A program made the position numbers and the translations under genes. The notes under the pieces are model-generated. The model had not been told where the DNA came from. It saw nothing but the letters and a program-made list of their open reading frames with translations, and did no database searches. Positions 21,081-31,459 of a stretch of 64,000 nt of DNA are shown here, piece after piece. The stretch lies in NCBI RefSeq assembly GCF_024323335.1, contig NC_066581.1:298366536-298430535 (forward strand), in the 5' to 3' direction. The DNA is from Lathyrus oleraceus (Eukaryota; Streptophyta; Magnoliopsida; Fabales; Fabaceae). Every line of letters starts with the position of its first letter. Positions within the stretch are counted from its first letter, which is position 1.

Positions 21081-22382
21081 ATGGCGGGAAATCAGAATTT
21101 TGGAAATATCATCTTCCGATCCGAAGATGAAAATTATCAAAGGGAGCAATTCGAGCGTTTCCAACAGCGAGGCGTCGTTTCCACCAGGTACCCCGATTTA
21201 ACTTGTTTACAACAATTAGGATTACTCCAAGGTATCGAATGGATGCTCCGTCAAGCCAACTTAACCTTCCTTTGCACTCATAATCAACCCACCTACCCAT
21301 CCCTAACCTTAGAATTCTTAAGTTCATACGACTACACCACTCCCGCCGGTGAAGACGAATTTTTAACCGGTACCGCAACCTTCCGTATGTTTAACACCGA
21401 GTACTCCTTAACCCAAAACCAATTGAGTACCATGCTACAATTCCCCATAGAAGGTCTGCTACACCCCAGAATCCCTCCAAACTCAAACTGGAACACAGTT
21501 GACGTTTTCGGCCTTTTTAAGAAAATTTCCGGTATAGATACCTACAACTGGGAAGAGCTCCTTCTCTCCCATATACATAACCCCACTATCCGGTACTTTA
21601 TCCGCATCTTGCAAAACACAGTTTTTGGAAGACCAAACAACAGCAAGGTCAACTCAAAGGAGCTATTCTTCCTCCAGTGCGTCTTCGAACCAGATACTCA
21701 GGTAAACGCCGCCTCCTTTCTATTTCATCATATCCGCACCTTATGTGCTAGAGGCCGGCAACCTTTTATAATTGGTGGATTAATCACCACCATAGCACTT
21801 GGCCTAAACCTAGGGGATAAACTCCAAACTTTAGAATCTCTACCTCCCCTATCTATGGATATCAGCTACTGTCGATCCAGCAGCCTGATTAAGAACAGAG
21901 TAGGCGGAGGATATTATCTTATGGTGAACAACCAGGCAGTCCCAAGCGTTGTTCTACCAAATATCGCCCTAACTGATGTCACAAACCCCGACCGCCACCT
22001 CTATGATCTAAACGCTCCCGAAGCCACCGAGCCTTCACAAACAAACCCGCACACAGACGAGTTTGAAGCAATGGAGCAAGGTGATCATCCGCCTACACAA
22101 CAGTCAGTCCCGCTCAACCCTTCCGGCAATGCAACTGGCCCATCCTCCCAACGTCGTCGACGAAGAAGGCCTGCAACCAACGACGACATCATAGATGCTA
22201 TTGAGGGTATGCAGGCACAGAATGTCGAGATGATGCAGATAATGCATCAAATGCAACAACAACAGGATGCTAGGAATGCCATAACCGACCAGCGGTTTAC
22301 TGAGTTGTTCAGCAGGTTCGACAACTTAGACTTACGTCAGAGATCACCAGGTCCAAGAACCAGAGGCGGAAGACAACCTTAG
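21081..22382 (+). CDS. Athila post-pol ORF 2 (paralogue of 19102 ORF)
   Basis: An intact ORF of 433 codons; the ATG at 21081 has a plant-like context (CACAATGGCG). It is homologous over the central 200-250 residues to the ORF at 19102, with SLTLEFLSSY, FRMFNTEYSL, MLQFP, SHIHNPTIRYFIRILQNTVFG, VNAASFLFHHI and FIIGGLITTIALGLNLG. The C-terminus differs: SSQRRRRRRPATNDDIIDAI is a strong basic patch like a nuclear localisation or nucleic-acid-binding signal. It is followed by a Met/Gln-rich helix and an Arg/Gly-rich end (RTRGGRQP). No signal peptide or transmembrane helix is seen, so it is not a classical envelope protein. Function unknown. Confidence 0.82.
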   Translation: MAGNQNFGNIIFRSEDENYQREQFERFQQRGVVSTRYPDLTCLQQLGLLQGIEWMLRQANLTFLCTHNQPTYPSLTLEFLSSYDYTTPAGEDEFLTGTATFRMFNTEYSLTQNQLSTMLQFPIEGLLHPRIPPNSNWNTVDVFGLFKKISGIDTYNWEELLLSHIHNPTIRYFIRILQNTVFGRPNNSKVNSKELFFLQCVFEPDTQVNAASFLFHHIRTLCARGRQPFIIGGLITTIALGLNLGDKLQTLESLPPLSMDISYCRSSSLIKNRVGGGYYLMVNNQAVPSVVLPNIALTDVTNPDRHLYDLNAPEATEPSQTNPHTDEFEAMEQGDHPPTQQSVPLNPSGNATGPSSQRRRRRRPATNDDIIDAIEGMQAQNVEMMQIMHQMQQQQDARNAITDQRFTELFSRFDNLDLRQRSPGPRTRGGRQP

Positions 22383-23463
22383 TTGTAGTTTCTCTTTCCT
22401 TTCCATATTGTATTTCATTTCCTTAAAACATTGGGGACAATGTTTAGTTTAAGTATGGGGGGGGGGGGGGGGGGGGAAACCATGTTCTTTCTATTTTCAT
22501 TTTTCAAGTATGTACCTTTCCCTCCATTATTTTGCTTTATTAATTAATAAAAAAAAAATCTATTATTTTAAGTTAAGTCCCGAGTGTGAATAAATTTCTA
22601 TTATCTATTCCCTCAAGCTTTCATGAGCCACACAACAAAAACTCAACACCCAGTAAGTATAAAGGTTGCTCATCTTATCGATCTTGAGTCGAATCAAGAC
22701 AAAGACTACTACCGCCAAACACTCTAAACGAACCCAACACGTTAGATCAGGATAAGTACCTATTATACCAATTCCTTGAACTTTTAAGTTTTATAGTAAC
22801 CCCAAGTAGTTTATACGAGAAGTCAGCACCATCTTAATAGCAAACTACGTGGAGAGCCGATGAATATAAGTGGATGATTCCCAAAGTAACATAACAAAAA
22901 ATATATATCAGGAAATGCACTAATTAAGTTAGGTGATCCTTACCAGATCATTTAATCTAAAGGTTGCAGATCATACAAAAGCATAATATGAAAGATCCAT
23001 TATGAGTTGGTTCAGCAGGTATCTGGTACTGAACTTGGTAGGGCGGACTACGGTTCGATCCCCCACAATTTGCAATGGACTGAATAACGAAGTTATCCGA
23101 CTTATGTACCAGAACTTCCAGCTAAAAGGGAATCATAATCACTAACCGGTTACTCCACTATGTGCGCGAAAAGATAAAGGGCTTAATGTGATTTTGCTAG
23201 AATGAAAACGGGTGAAATAAGAGTAAAGGAACTAGGATAGCTATCATAGTGTACTTGAACTGATTTGCATAAGGTGGGGTTGTCTAGGTTGTGACGGTGG
23301 TTGTTGATATCAAGATTTAACTCAAGTTGCCTCTAAACAAAATCCACTTGCAACCTATTACGAATTGATGTGTGTTTTGAAATCTCATCTGGATAAATTT
23401 TTAAAACGAGTTCTATACTGAATTTTGCTTGAGGACAAGCAAAGATCTAAGTATGGGGGAGTT
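22383..23463 (+). other. Athila 3' region with two polypurine motifs
   Basis: About 1.1 kb with no credible gene. Two related motifs occur. The first, ATTGGGGACAATGTTTAG then TTTAAGTATG, runs into a run of 20 G (22457-22476). The second is TTGAGGACAAGCAAAG with AAGTATGGGGGAG at 23431-23463, directly before the 3' LTR. The second is the plus-strand primer tract; the first looks like an upstream duplicate. The rest (22480-23430) shows nothing recognisable. Confidence 0.7.
22457..22476 (+). repeat. G20 homopolymer
   Basis: An uninterrupted run of 20 guanines follows AAGTAT. It replaces the usual five-or-so G of the polypurine motif. It may be a real slippage expansion or a length error in assembly. 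Confidence 0.8.
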
Positions 23464-25187
23464 TGATAACACGAAATTATATCATACTTTTGGACTTAAT
23501 TCAATTAAATTTTATTATTATTAATTTCAGTTCACTTCATTTTATAAGATATTACGCGGTATTTTCTTCCTATTTGTCTCAGGTGGTTTATTTTGAAGCA
23601 CTAGTAAAAATGGAAGAAAAGGAGGTGCAAAAAGGAGAGAAAAAGAACCAAATGCCAAAGCCCAGCCCAAAGCGCAAGACATAAATGCTGTGCCTGTGAC
23701 GGACGTCACAGAGGGCGTGACGAGCGTCACGCAAAACAGCCTTGTGACGAACGTCACACCATTCCCCTACTTTTTGGGCGCAAGTAACGCCTCAGAGACT
23801 TGAAGAGACGTTGAGGAGTGTTGGGCCCTATATCCACGCCATGCAATTAGCTACGTTGAAGACCTGTTGGCAGCAGACAGTTACTTAATGACACCAATAT
23901 AAATAGCCACTTTGGAAAACCTAAAGTGGTTCCGAAGCTTTTCCAATTTTTTTCCTTTGCCGCTTTTTCGCTTTTGCTTATTTTCTTTTCCAGCAATTTC
24001 AGTATTGTTTCTTTATTTATTTTTTACAAGTTCTACACTATTTCCCTTGCAATTTATACTTTCCTTTTTAGCATTTAATTAATTCTTTTCGCACAATAGT
24101 TTCTACACCGGAAACTATTGTGCAACTTTTACCGGATCTAACCTTACGTTAGAATCTAGTTTTTATTTCCTTCGTTTTAATTTGTTGTTTAATTGAAGAA
24201 TCCAAGAACAAATCCTACCGGCTTGTGGTGGAGTGTTCAAGACTATTGTTTAACGCATTCAGGTTCTTTAATTATTATTTAATGCTTTGTTTTATTACTT
24301 ATTTATATTATCTGCCTGGGATGAGTCTGTTTATGCATGATATATATTTTTGTTTGTTTAGCATGTCTGGCTAATTCGCCTAGATATCGGTATGTAAAGT
24401 AAGCGGAATAAGGGATCAAGACTAAGTCGGTCTAATTAAATTTAAAATTAAAATCAATCTTTTTACGGTCTCAATTTACAGGTTTAATAACAAGAATTTT
24501 TTACAAAAGTAAAAGACATAAAGAAGTTAAAATCAATAGAGCGAGAGTTTGAGGTTTTAACTGGACAGTGTAAATTAGGCATTAATTCTAGATCAGGGCG
24601 AGAGCAAGTTTTAGAGTTAATTAAATTCTGACCTTTTCCAAAAAGTATTTTTAAAGATTGAATGTGAGGACGAGAGTTAAGCATTCGGGTTTAATTGTAT
24701 AACCTAAGTCAACAGAGCGAGAGTTTGAGATAAGGGTGTTTAAAACGTTCAGTGTTTTCTTAAAAAGAGTTTCTGCAACTTTATTGCTTTCAAAAAAATG
24801 GTTTTTGACTTAATTATAAGTGACAGCTACATTAACGTAAAATCATGGTTTATTCAACAGAGCGAGAGTTTGAGATAAAACCTTTAATCAATAAAGTTAA
24901 CTGAAACGATTTATTTTAAAACCAAGAAACCGACAAAGAATTGATTCCCTAATTACGACGAACTACATACCGATATCCGCTTTATTAATATTTAATCTAG
25001 ATCTTAGTTTAGTTTTTAGCTTCGCCCCCAAACAATCAACCATTATTCACCTTAGCTTTACGAAGTAACCTTAGATAACGGTATATTGATTCATAAGTCC
25101 CTGTGGGATCGATATCTTTTAAAACTACGCGATAGAACTGTGCACTTGCAGTTTGTACCCCAAATTCGACTCATAAAGTCGCGATCA
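23464..25187 (+). repeat. 3' LTR of Athila element
   Basis: It is nearly identical to 11611-13356 and lacks one palindrome unit of 21 bp. Palindromes lie at 23696-23709, 23717-23730 and 23744-23757, with the TATA box at 23898. It is followed by the CTGGT target duplication at 25188-25192. Confidence 0.96.
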
Positions 25188-25928
25188 CTGGTGGACACTG
25201 GATCGTCTCTAAATGTATTGCCAAAATCCACACTCGCCAGATTGTTATATCAAGGTCCTCCTATGAGGCAGAGTGGGGTTGTTGTGAAAGCATTCGATGG
25301 GTCGCGTAAGACAGTGATTGGGGAAGTTGATCTCCCTATCAAAATTGGACCAAGTGATTTCCAAGTTACCTTCCAGGTAATGGATATCCACCCATCTTAT
25401 AGCTGTCTCTTAGGCAGACCATGGATTCACGAGGCTGGTGCCGTGACATCCACCCTACACCAGAAGTTGAAATTTGTGAAAAATAAGAAATTGGTTGTAG
25501 TAGGGGGAGAAAAGGCTCTCCTGGTTAGCCATCTGTCTTCTTTCTCGTACATTGACGCTGAGGATGAAGTTGGAACTCCATTCCAAGCTTTATCTATTGA
25601 TGAACCAATCGAGAAGAAGTCTCCTTCATTCACTTCCTACCGTGATGCAAAGCTGGCCATTGAGTGTGGTGCAGTTGCTGGATTAGGGAAGGTGATTGAA
25701 CTTGAAGACAATAGATCCCGGGCTGGCATTGGCTACTGTTCTGGGGCATGTAATGAGCAAGGTTTGTTCACAAGTGGAGGATTCATCCATGCTGATCAAC
25801 CTGAGGAGGAAGCTGCTGCTATCTTGGAAGAGGATGCAGAAGACGTGAACAACTTCGTTATTCCTGGTGGTGTCTGCCACAATTGGGTCGCTGTAGATGT
25901 TCCTACAGTCATCCATAGATCAGAGTAA
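25188..25928 (+). pseudogene. pro: Protease of Ogre A, separated 3' part
   Basis: This continues the frame cut at 11610: the Val codon is split GT/G and the catalytic DTG follows at once (25194-25202). After DTGSSLNVLP come the hydrophobic VTFQVMDIHPSYSCLLGRPW segment and HEAGAVTSTLHQKLKF, typical of Tat-lineage proteases. A Gly-rich AGIGYCSG stretch and an acidic tail follow, ending at TAA 25926. In the element before insertion, gag and protease were one continuous frame with no shift. It now has no start codon and is 13.6 kb away from its 5' half. Confidence 0.88.
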
Positions 25929-26200
25929 TTGTTCACTTTGTTTAAAACCCTTCTCCCATGCCAAAAGGAGAAGTGATGACATTGTTGGCAAAGCATATAT
26001 ACAATGATGTTTTCATTCAATTAATGCATTGTTAAACATTTGTTTTTCCTTTGTTTTCACTTTTTGCTTTTTTCTTGCATGAAATCAGTGATCACAAAAA
26101 ACCCATGAAAAACAAGAATAAAAGCAATCTCTTTCATCTGCATAATGGTTTGCTTGTTTAAATGCTAAAAAATTTTCATTAACCAAAATCATTATGCAAG
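25929..26200 (+). other. Probable intron between protease and RT of Ogre A
   Basis: This A/T-rich stretch with stops in all frames sits exactly where Ogre elements are known to have a spliced intron. A probable 3' end is the TTATGCAAG ending at 26199, after a TTTTCATTAACC stretch (CTAAA/TTAAC branch candidates). The donor is not obvious and may lie within the last protease codons. The protease frame (0) and RT frame (2) differ, which splicing would reconcile. Confidence 0.6.
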
Positions 26201-26558
26201 TTGATCCTAAAACCCATTGAACATAATGATCCAACGCCATCTCCCAATTTTGAATTCCCTGTATTTGAGGCAGAGGAAGATGACGTTGAGGGGATTCCTG
26301 ATGAGATTACCCATCTCCTTGAGCACGAAGAGAAGATCATTCAGCCGCATCTCGAAGACTTGGAAACAGTCAACTTGGGGTTTGAGGATTGTGTTCGCCT
26401 GGTGAAGATTGGGGCACTTCTTGAAAGGTCTGTCAAGGAAGATTTGATAAGCTTGCTACGAGAATATTCAGATATCTTTGGTTGGTCCTATGAAGACATG
26501 CCGGGTTTGGATACAGATATTGTGCAACATTTCCTGCCTTTAAAACCTGAGTGCGTGC
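26201..26558 (+). pseudogene. pol: Linker and start of RT region of Ogre A
   Basis: An acidic linker is followed by conserved Tat-lineage sequence upstream of RT: KIGALLE, LISLLREYSDIFGWSYEDM and PGLDTDIVQHFLPL. The frame is cut at 26558 by element C and resumes in the same frame at 46145. There is no ATG at the start: the TTG at 26201 is only the first codon after the last stop, as expected for an exon. Confidence 0.85.
26554..26558 (+). repeat. Target site duplication of element C (CGTGC / CGTAC)
   Basis: CGTGC precedes the element C 5' LTR and CGTAC (46144-46148) follows its 3' LTR: four of five bases match, with one A/G change. Confidence 0.8.
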
Positions 26559-27801
26559 TGTAACACCTCAAAATTTGCCCTCCTCTTTTGGGACTAGCAT
26601 AACATATTGCATATCATTTTTAGGACATTAGGCATTGCATATTGCATATCATGTGGTTACATTGTGCAAGTCATCCTCCTAAGTCTTGGTCAGAAGATAA
26701 GAGGTGGAGATGCAAGCCTAGGGTTTTATTGACTGATCATTAGCCATCTGAGGATTGGGCTATGAATTAGGGTTTCTCAAGGAGATTGGTCTTCATCTTG
26801 GTTGAAGTGATACATCATCATCATCATGATCTTGATATCATCCAGAGGATTCAGAAGATTGATCAGATACCTTGAGATTAGGGTTTTGACCACTGGTCAA
26901 CCCTAATCAGTTGCAATGGGCCAATCAGGGCATGGCAAGGAGATGGGGTCTACAATGGATATGGGGATCATCATGTGATTGTATTGAGCTTGTGGAGGCT
27001 AGGGTTTCACCATTGAGCCATTTCATCAGAAGATTGGGGCTCAGATTGATCAGTGCATTGCCAAATTCATCTATCAGTTGGAAAAGTCAACTGTGGTCAA
27101 CTGTGCTTGATTTTATGGATTTGGAGGTGGAAGAGAGTTGGATACCCTTCATTCATGTTGAAACAAGTTTCATTTGACATGTCAAAGCTCAAGAATGAAG
27201 AAAATAAAGTCAGGACAAAAATTGCCAAAAATAGAAAGTGACTTGTAATGGAAGTTTCCAAAAATGGAAAGTTTTTCACCACAAAATTACGTATCCAAAA
27301 ATGCTTCAAATGAAAATTTGTTCAACATGAAAGTTGTAGATCTTGTTCTCACCTATCCAAAAAGTCCAAGAACTTGAAATTCCCATGTATGGTTGGCAAG
27401 TTATGGTCCATTCATTTTCCAAAAATGCCTATAATCAAAGTGGCATAACTTCCACATGGAATGTCCAAAATGGTTGATCTTTTTATGAGCAAACTCCATT
27501 TCACATGTACTTTCATGGTGCATAATCAGAATTCATCAAAAATGGTCAATGCAAAAGGTCAATTTTCAAGTGTACTAATTAAATCCAAGGGCAAAATGGT
27601 CCAACTTGCAAAATAATTGGAATTTTGGAATGGGGTTTTTTGCAACACATCACAAATGCCAAATAGAAGTGGTTTGAGCTGTCATGAGCTGTCATGGTTC
27701 AATATTTGGCAAGGGCATTTTGGAGCTTTCATTGAAATTTGACATTATGCTAATTATTTCATTTTGGCTAATTGGTGATTAAGAGAATGATTAAGCTGAA
27801 G

Positions 27802-27808
27802 TATAAAG
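27802..27808 (+). promoter_or_regulatory. Probable TATA box of element C 5' LTR
   Basis: TATAAAG lies 1.24 kb into the LTR, the same relative place as in Ogre A. It is repeated at 42505-42511 in the 3' LTR. Confidence 0.55.
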
Positions 27809-28184
27809 TTCTAATTGTAACAGAATTGCAAATCATAATCACAATTCTCAAGAATCTAACAAACTTTCCCTCCATTTTCTCCAAATTCATCAAGAACTCC
27901 ATCAAGCATTTTTCACAAAATCTTCACCAATTCTCAACCAAATTGTGAAATTCTTCTTGATTCGTGCTCCTTACATCTTCCTCTCCAACTGTTTTGGTGA
28001 ATTGTTGCAAGAATCTTCAAGAACCTCGACTGTTCATGTGATGCTCATCAATGGTGATTTAAGAATTCTTGCTTCTGGATCGTGTTTGAGCTGAGATAGC
28101 TTCTCCAATCATCTTCCTAAAGCTTCATCTGCATCTGTTTTGGATAATCATACGCAAAAGCTTCAGGAATCATCACTGCCATCT

Positions 28185-28196
28185 CACAAGGTGATT
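28185..28196 (+). promoter_or_regulatory. Candidate 5' splice site in LTR leader
   Basis: CACAAG/GTGATT lies about 390 nt after the TATA box and is followed by TTTTTCGAATCTC. It is the counterpart of the Ogre A site at 2354. Confidence 0.4.
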
Positions 28197-29779
28197 TTTT
28201 CGAATCTCATCATTGCGTGAATTGTTATGTGCGTTGTGTAGATCTTTGAATGTAGATGATCATGCTATGCTTGGTTTGTGAATTGGTTAACTGTAGAGAA
28301 AGTTATCGCGATTTTAGGTTTTATGTGCATAACTTAAAACGTTCGATCCCGTTGCTATGTTAGGTATTAGGAGAAATAGATTACATGTTCATGTTCCTTG
28401 TTGAGAGACGGTTCTTTTGACTATGAGTTTGTTGATTTTCATTGAGATTTGAGGATTTTCATTTTCTGCAATTTCTGAGTTGGTTATGATGAAGAACGAT
28501 GAAGTTCTTGGAGTTTTTTCTGGAAAATATGCGTTTTGATCTTCCATTTGCCTCGCCTCATTTAAATTCGTGTTTGGCGCCAGCTCTGGCCAATCAGAGC
28601 GCGCCTTGGCTTATGTTCGGAACGACGCCGTTTTGGCTTAGTTCATAAGTATTACAAAAATGCCATTCCTTCAATTTATTTTGTTATTTCATTTTCTTTT
28701 TCTTATTTCAATTTCATTTTTGTTACATGATCTTGTAAAAATCATATCTCATTCATTTCTTGTCCAATTTTGGTGAGATTTTTTGCATTGTTCTTCTTGA
28801 AATGTGTAGAATTTTATCATGATTTTTGTGGATTTTTTGCATGTGTGGAAAAATGATTGGCTTAGGGTTTGTGGAATGTGTCACATTTTTGTATGTTTTG
28901 CCAAAACCTTCATGAAATACTCATACTTACAAAGAAATGAATGAAAATTTTTGTGCTTATTCTGGACATGTTGATGGTTATTTTCATGTAGAGTTTGTGA
29001 TTTTTGGATACTTGGTGATGGAGATATAAATTTTTGAATTAAGGTGTGACAATTTGTGTCACACCAAGCTAGGTCAACTTTCTGATTTTATTTGCCTAGC
29101 CTAGAAATGTTTGATTTCTCTAATTTTTTGCATGAATGATCATTGATATGCCAAGATAACATGTGATTTTTGCTGGAATTTTTGATGGAGTTTTCTAATT
29201 GATTGATAATTTTCTTCTCTGTATGCTCATTTGGTGATCTTGTGTGACACATGTTGGCATTTTGCTTGTGAAATTCTCATATTGTATTGGATGAAGATAA
29301 AATTTGGTGTGAGCATTGTAGACACATTATAGGACATTATGGTTTTGATCCCATTCATTTCTTAATTGTTGTCACTGTTTTATGATTTATGGAAGTTAAT
29401 GCTTGTTTGAATGCCTTGTTTTGGCTTGTATAAATGTGTCTGGACTTCTTGATTTTCATTGACATACTTTCTTTTGTCCAATTGATCTGAAAATTGACAT
29501 GCTATACATTGAATGGGTCCTGTTTAGGTGTGAATTTTTGTGGAATTAATTGAATTGTTTTGATATGGATTTGATTGAGATAGTTCTGTTTGGTCATTTG
29601 AAGTTGCAAATTACATGATTGATGTTAAATTGTGCATGAAATAATAATGGTGATTGATATGAGCATGGGACCAATTGCATTTGCTTTTTATTTGTTTGAA
29701 TGTGATGTTGGATAAATTTCATTTGCTGTTTTGATTTTTTTATCCCCTTTGGACCCTAGGCTTGGCCTAGTGGTCTAGT

Positions 29780-30209
29780 TTCTCACATTTGGTGTGGATT
29801 TTCAGGTTGAAATGCAAAAGGCTTAAAGAAAAAAGTGCAAGTTGATTAAATTGAGTTTTGTTTGATGTTGTGAACTAACATTGGCTTTGTGTTGTAGGTT
29901 TGATGCTTGAGCTTGAGCTCATGGCTTGCACTTATGTGCATTAACTTGTGTTGTCTGTATAGATTGACTTTTGCTGTTTATTGTTGGTTTGTCTGAGTAC
30001 TGATGATGCTTGATTGATTTCAGGTACATTTAGTCGCTTACAGTTCTTTAAGAACTTGCTTGTTGTTGCTTGGTTTTTAAACCAGTTGAGGTAGACTTTC
30101 TTGTCTTCATGTAGTCTGGAAGACCTGGCTTGTTATTTAGCCAGGCAACTGTCTGAAGTCCTCCTTAAGAGGCGATGATTGTGATTGTTTACTTTTGTGC
30201 TAAGCAGGT
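29780..30209 (+). promoter_or_regulatory. Series of acceptor-like sites in element C LTR
   Basis: AG/GT sites end at 29805 (TTTTCAG), 29897 (GTTGTAG, with CTAAC at 29875), 30023 (GATTTCAG, with CTGAT at 30000) and 30207 (TAAGCAG). Spacings are 92, 126 and 184. In Ogre A the spacings are 84, 125 and 185, although the last Ogre A site is AG/GA. Confidence 0.4.
30109..30207 (+). other. Conserved structured block in element C LTR
   Basis: Counterpart of 4238-4338. The hairpin 30124-30145 has CCTGGCT/AGCCAGG arms with an 8-nt loop. The loop-closing T-A pair replaces C-G of Ogre A, so both halves changed together. The block repeats in the 3' LTR from about 44812. Confidence 0.5.
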
Positions 30210-30807
30210 GAAGACCTCTATGAGGCAATTGGCGGAACCCAAGGGATATGCAATCTATCCCCCGCTATTCTGTTGAGTCGTCCCTCTGCTCACACCACTG
30301 TGTTGATGCATTGGGACACAAACCCAAGATCTTGTACTTTGTACAGTTGTGTCAGAGTCTTGAGCGTAGAAGGGTCCCTCCATTCTGGACCCACGCTCCT
30401 TTGTCTGAAGCTCTCCCTGGTCAGGGATAAGAGCTGTGAAGTCTAATCTTTACTCACCTTTCATCTGCTTCACCTTAGCCCCTCAATGGCAAGGTTAAGA
30501 GCGAATACTACCCCTGTACAGATGACTTGCCTAGGCAGTCAAACCCATTGTTTGAGCCCACTTGACTGGATATAGTGTGTGCTTTGTGAATATTTGTTTG
30601 AAATGCTTGTTTTGATCTGTTGATGCTTGCATGCTTGCTTTCTTCCTGGATAGGATTAGCTTGCTGTTGTGCAAGTAGGTAGAAACCACAACATAGGGCA
30701 ATGATGCATGATAACACTAGGCTCGAGTACAGCTCCCTGGTAGTGTGCCTCCCCTTGGTTTCTGGCTAGAATTTCCTTCCCTTTCAGGGGAACTACATCG
30801 CCCTGAT

Positions 30808-31113
30808 CCTCGTTCCAGACGAGGTATGTAGGCAGGAGACCGTGCGAGGTCTCTCCGGGCACTTTTTTCTTTTTTGTGTGTGTTTTCTTGTTATCTTCTT
30901 GTGTGTGTTTGGTTCGGATGCCGATGTAAGTCCAGTGATTGGCTTTCGGGCTCCACGTTTGCCTTCTTGGGTGCGTTTTGGTTCGGATGCTGATGTAAGT
31001 CCAGTGATTGGCATTCAGGCTCCATGTTTGCCTGTGTTGGTGTTTGCTTGTTTGGCGTGCGTGAGCCTAACTACGGCAGCTCTGATTCTCGTTCCAGACG
31101 AGATACGTAGGCA
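30808..31113 (+). other. Two covarying U5 hairpins followed by TAYGTAGGCA
   Basis: Hairpin 30808-30824 has stem CCTCGT/ACGAGG and hairpin 31087-31103 has TCTCGT/ACGAGA. Both have loop TCCAG and are followed by TATGTAGGCA or TACGTAGGCA. The outer C-G pair of one is T-A in the other. Between them are two tandem units (30910-30963 and 30979-31033) containing GTAAGTCCAGTGATTGGC. Confidence 0.55.
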
Positions 31114-31441
31114 TAGGATGCGACGTCCTATCGAGCTCTCTTGTTCTTAACCCCACCTGTGTTGTCTTAGCGTGTGTGTATGATGTTTGTCTGTTTATTT
31201 TAGCAACCTATTCTTTCTTTTAGAGCGTGGATCCCGTCGAGTACGACGGACGTGAGGGGTGCTAATACCTTCCCCTTGCGTAACCGACTCCCTTACCCTT
31301 TCTCTTTGGTCGCGAGACCATGCTTTTTCCAGGTTTCTCTGAGCGTTTCCTTTCCCTATTTTGGGATAAATAACGCGAAGTGGCGGCTCTGTGTTGTTTT
31401 TTTGTTTTAGCCCGCCGGTTGTTTTTCGCGGATGCGACAGC

Positions 31442-31459
31442 TGGCGACTCTGCTGGGGA
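31442..31459 (+). other. Primer binding site of element C, tRNA-Arg type
   Basis: TGGCGACTCTGCTGGGGA lies 2 nt after the LTR end and is identical to the PBS of Ogre A. Confidence 0.92.

Larger units (their letters stand above)
11611..25187 (+). mobile_element. Athila-type LTR retrotransposon nested in Ogre A
   Basis: A 13.6 kb Ty3/gypsy element has LTRs of 1746 and 1724 bp (TGATAAC...GCGATCA), a perfect CTGGT target duplication and a tRNA-Asp PBS. It carries Athila-style gag, pro, RT-RNaseH-INT and two extra ORFs after pol, ending in a polypurine tract. The LTRs differ at about 11 positions plus one 21-bp indel by eye, indicating recent insertion. One in-frame stop in gag and frame breaks at gag/pro and pro/pol mean it cannot make a complete polyprotein as it stands. 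Confidence 0.95.
26559..31439 (+). repeat. 5' LTR of element C
   Basis: TGTAACACCTC...GATGCGACA. It contains a TATA box (27802), a donor-like site (28190), acceptor-like sites at 29805, 29897, 30023 and 30207, the structured block 30109-30207, and paired U5 hairpins at 30808 and 31087. A two-unit tandem repeat lies at 30910-31033. Short ORFs in it are chance frames. Confidence 0.93.

Noticed and set aside
19102..22382. Classical envelope genes
   Set aside because: Neither ORF has a signal peptide, a transmembrane anchor or a fusion-type segment; the position alone does not make them envelope proteins.
24484..24684. 66-codon minus-strand ORF present in both Athila LTRs
   Set aside because: Duplicate presence is due to LTR identity; no other support.
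30842..31150. 102-codon ORF in the element C LTR with signal-peptide-like start, repeated at 45546
   Set aside because: It is a chance frame over the U5 hairpins and tandem units; the repetition merely reflects the two LTRs.
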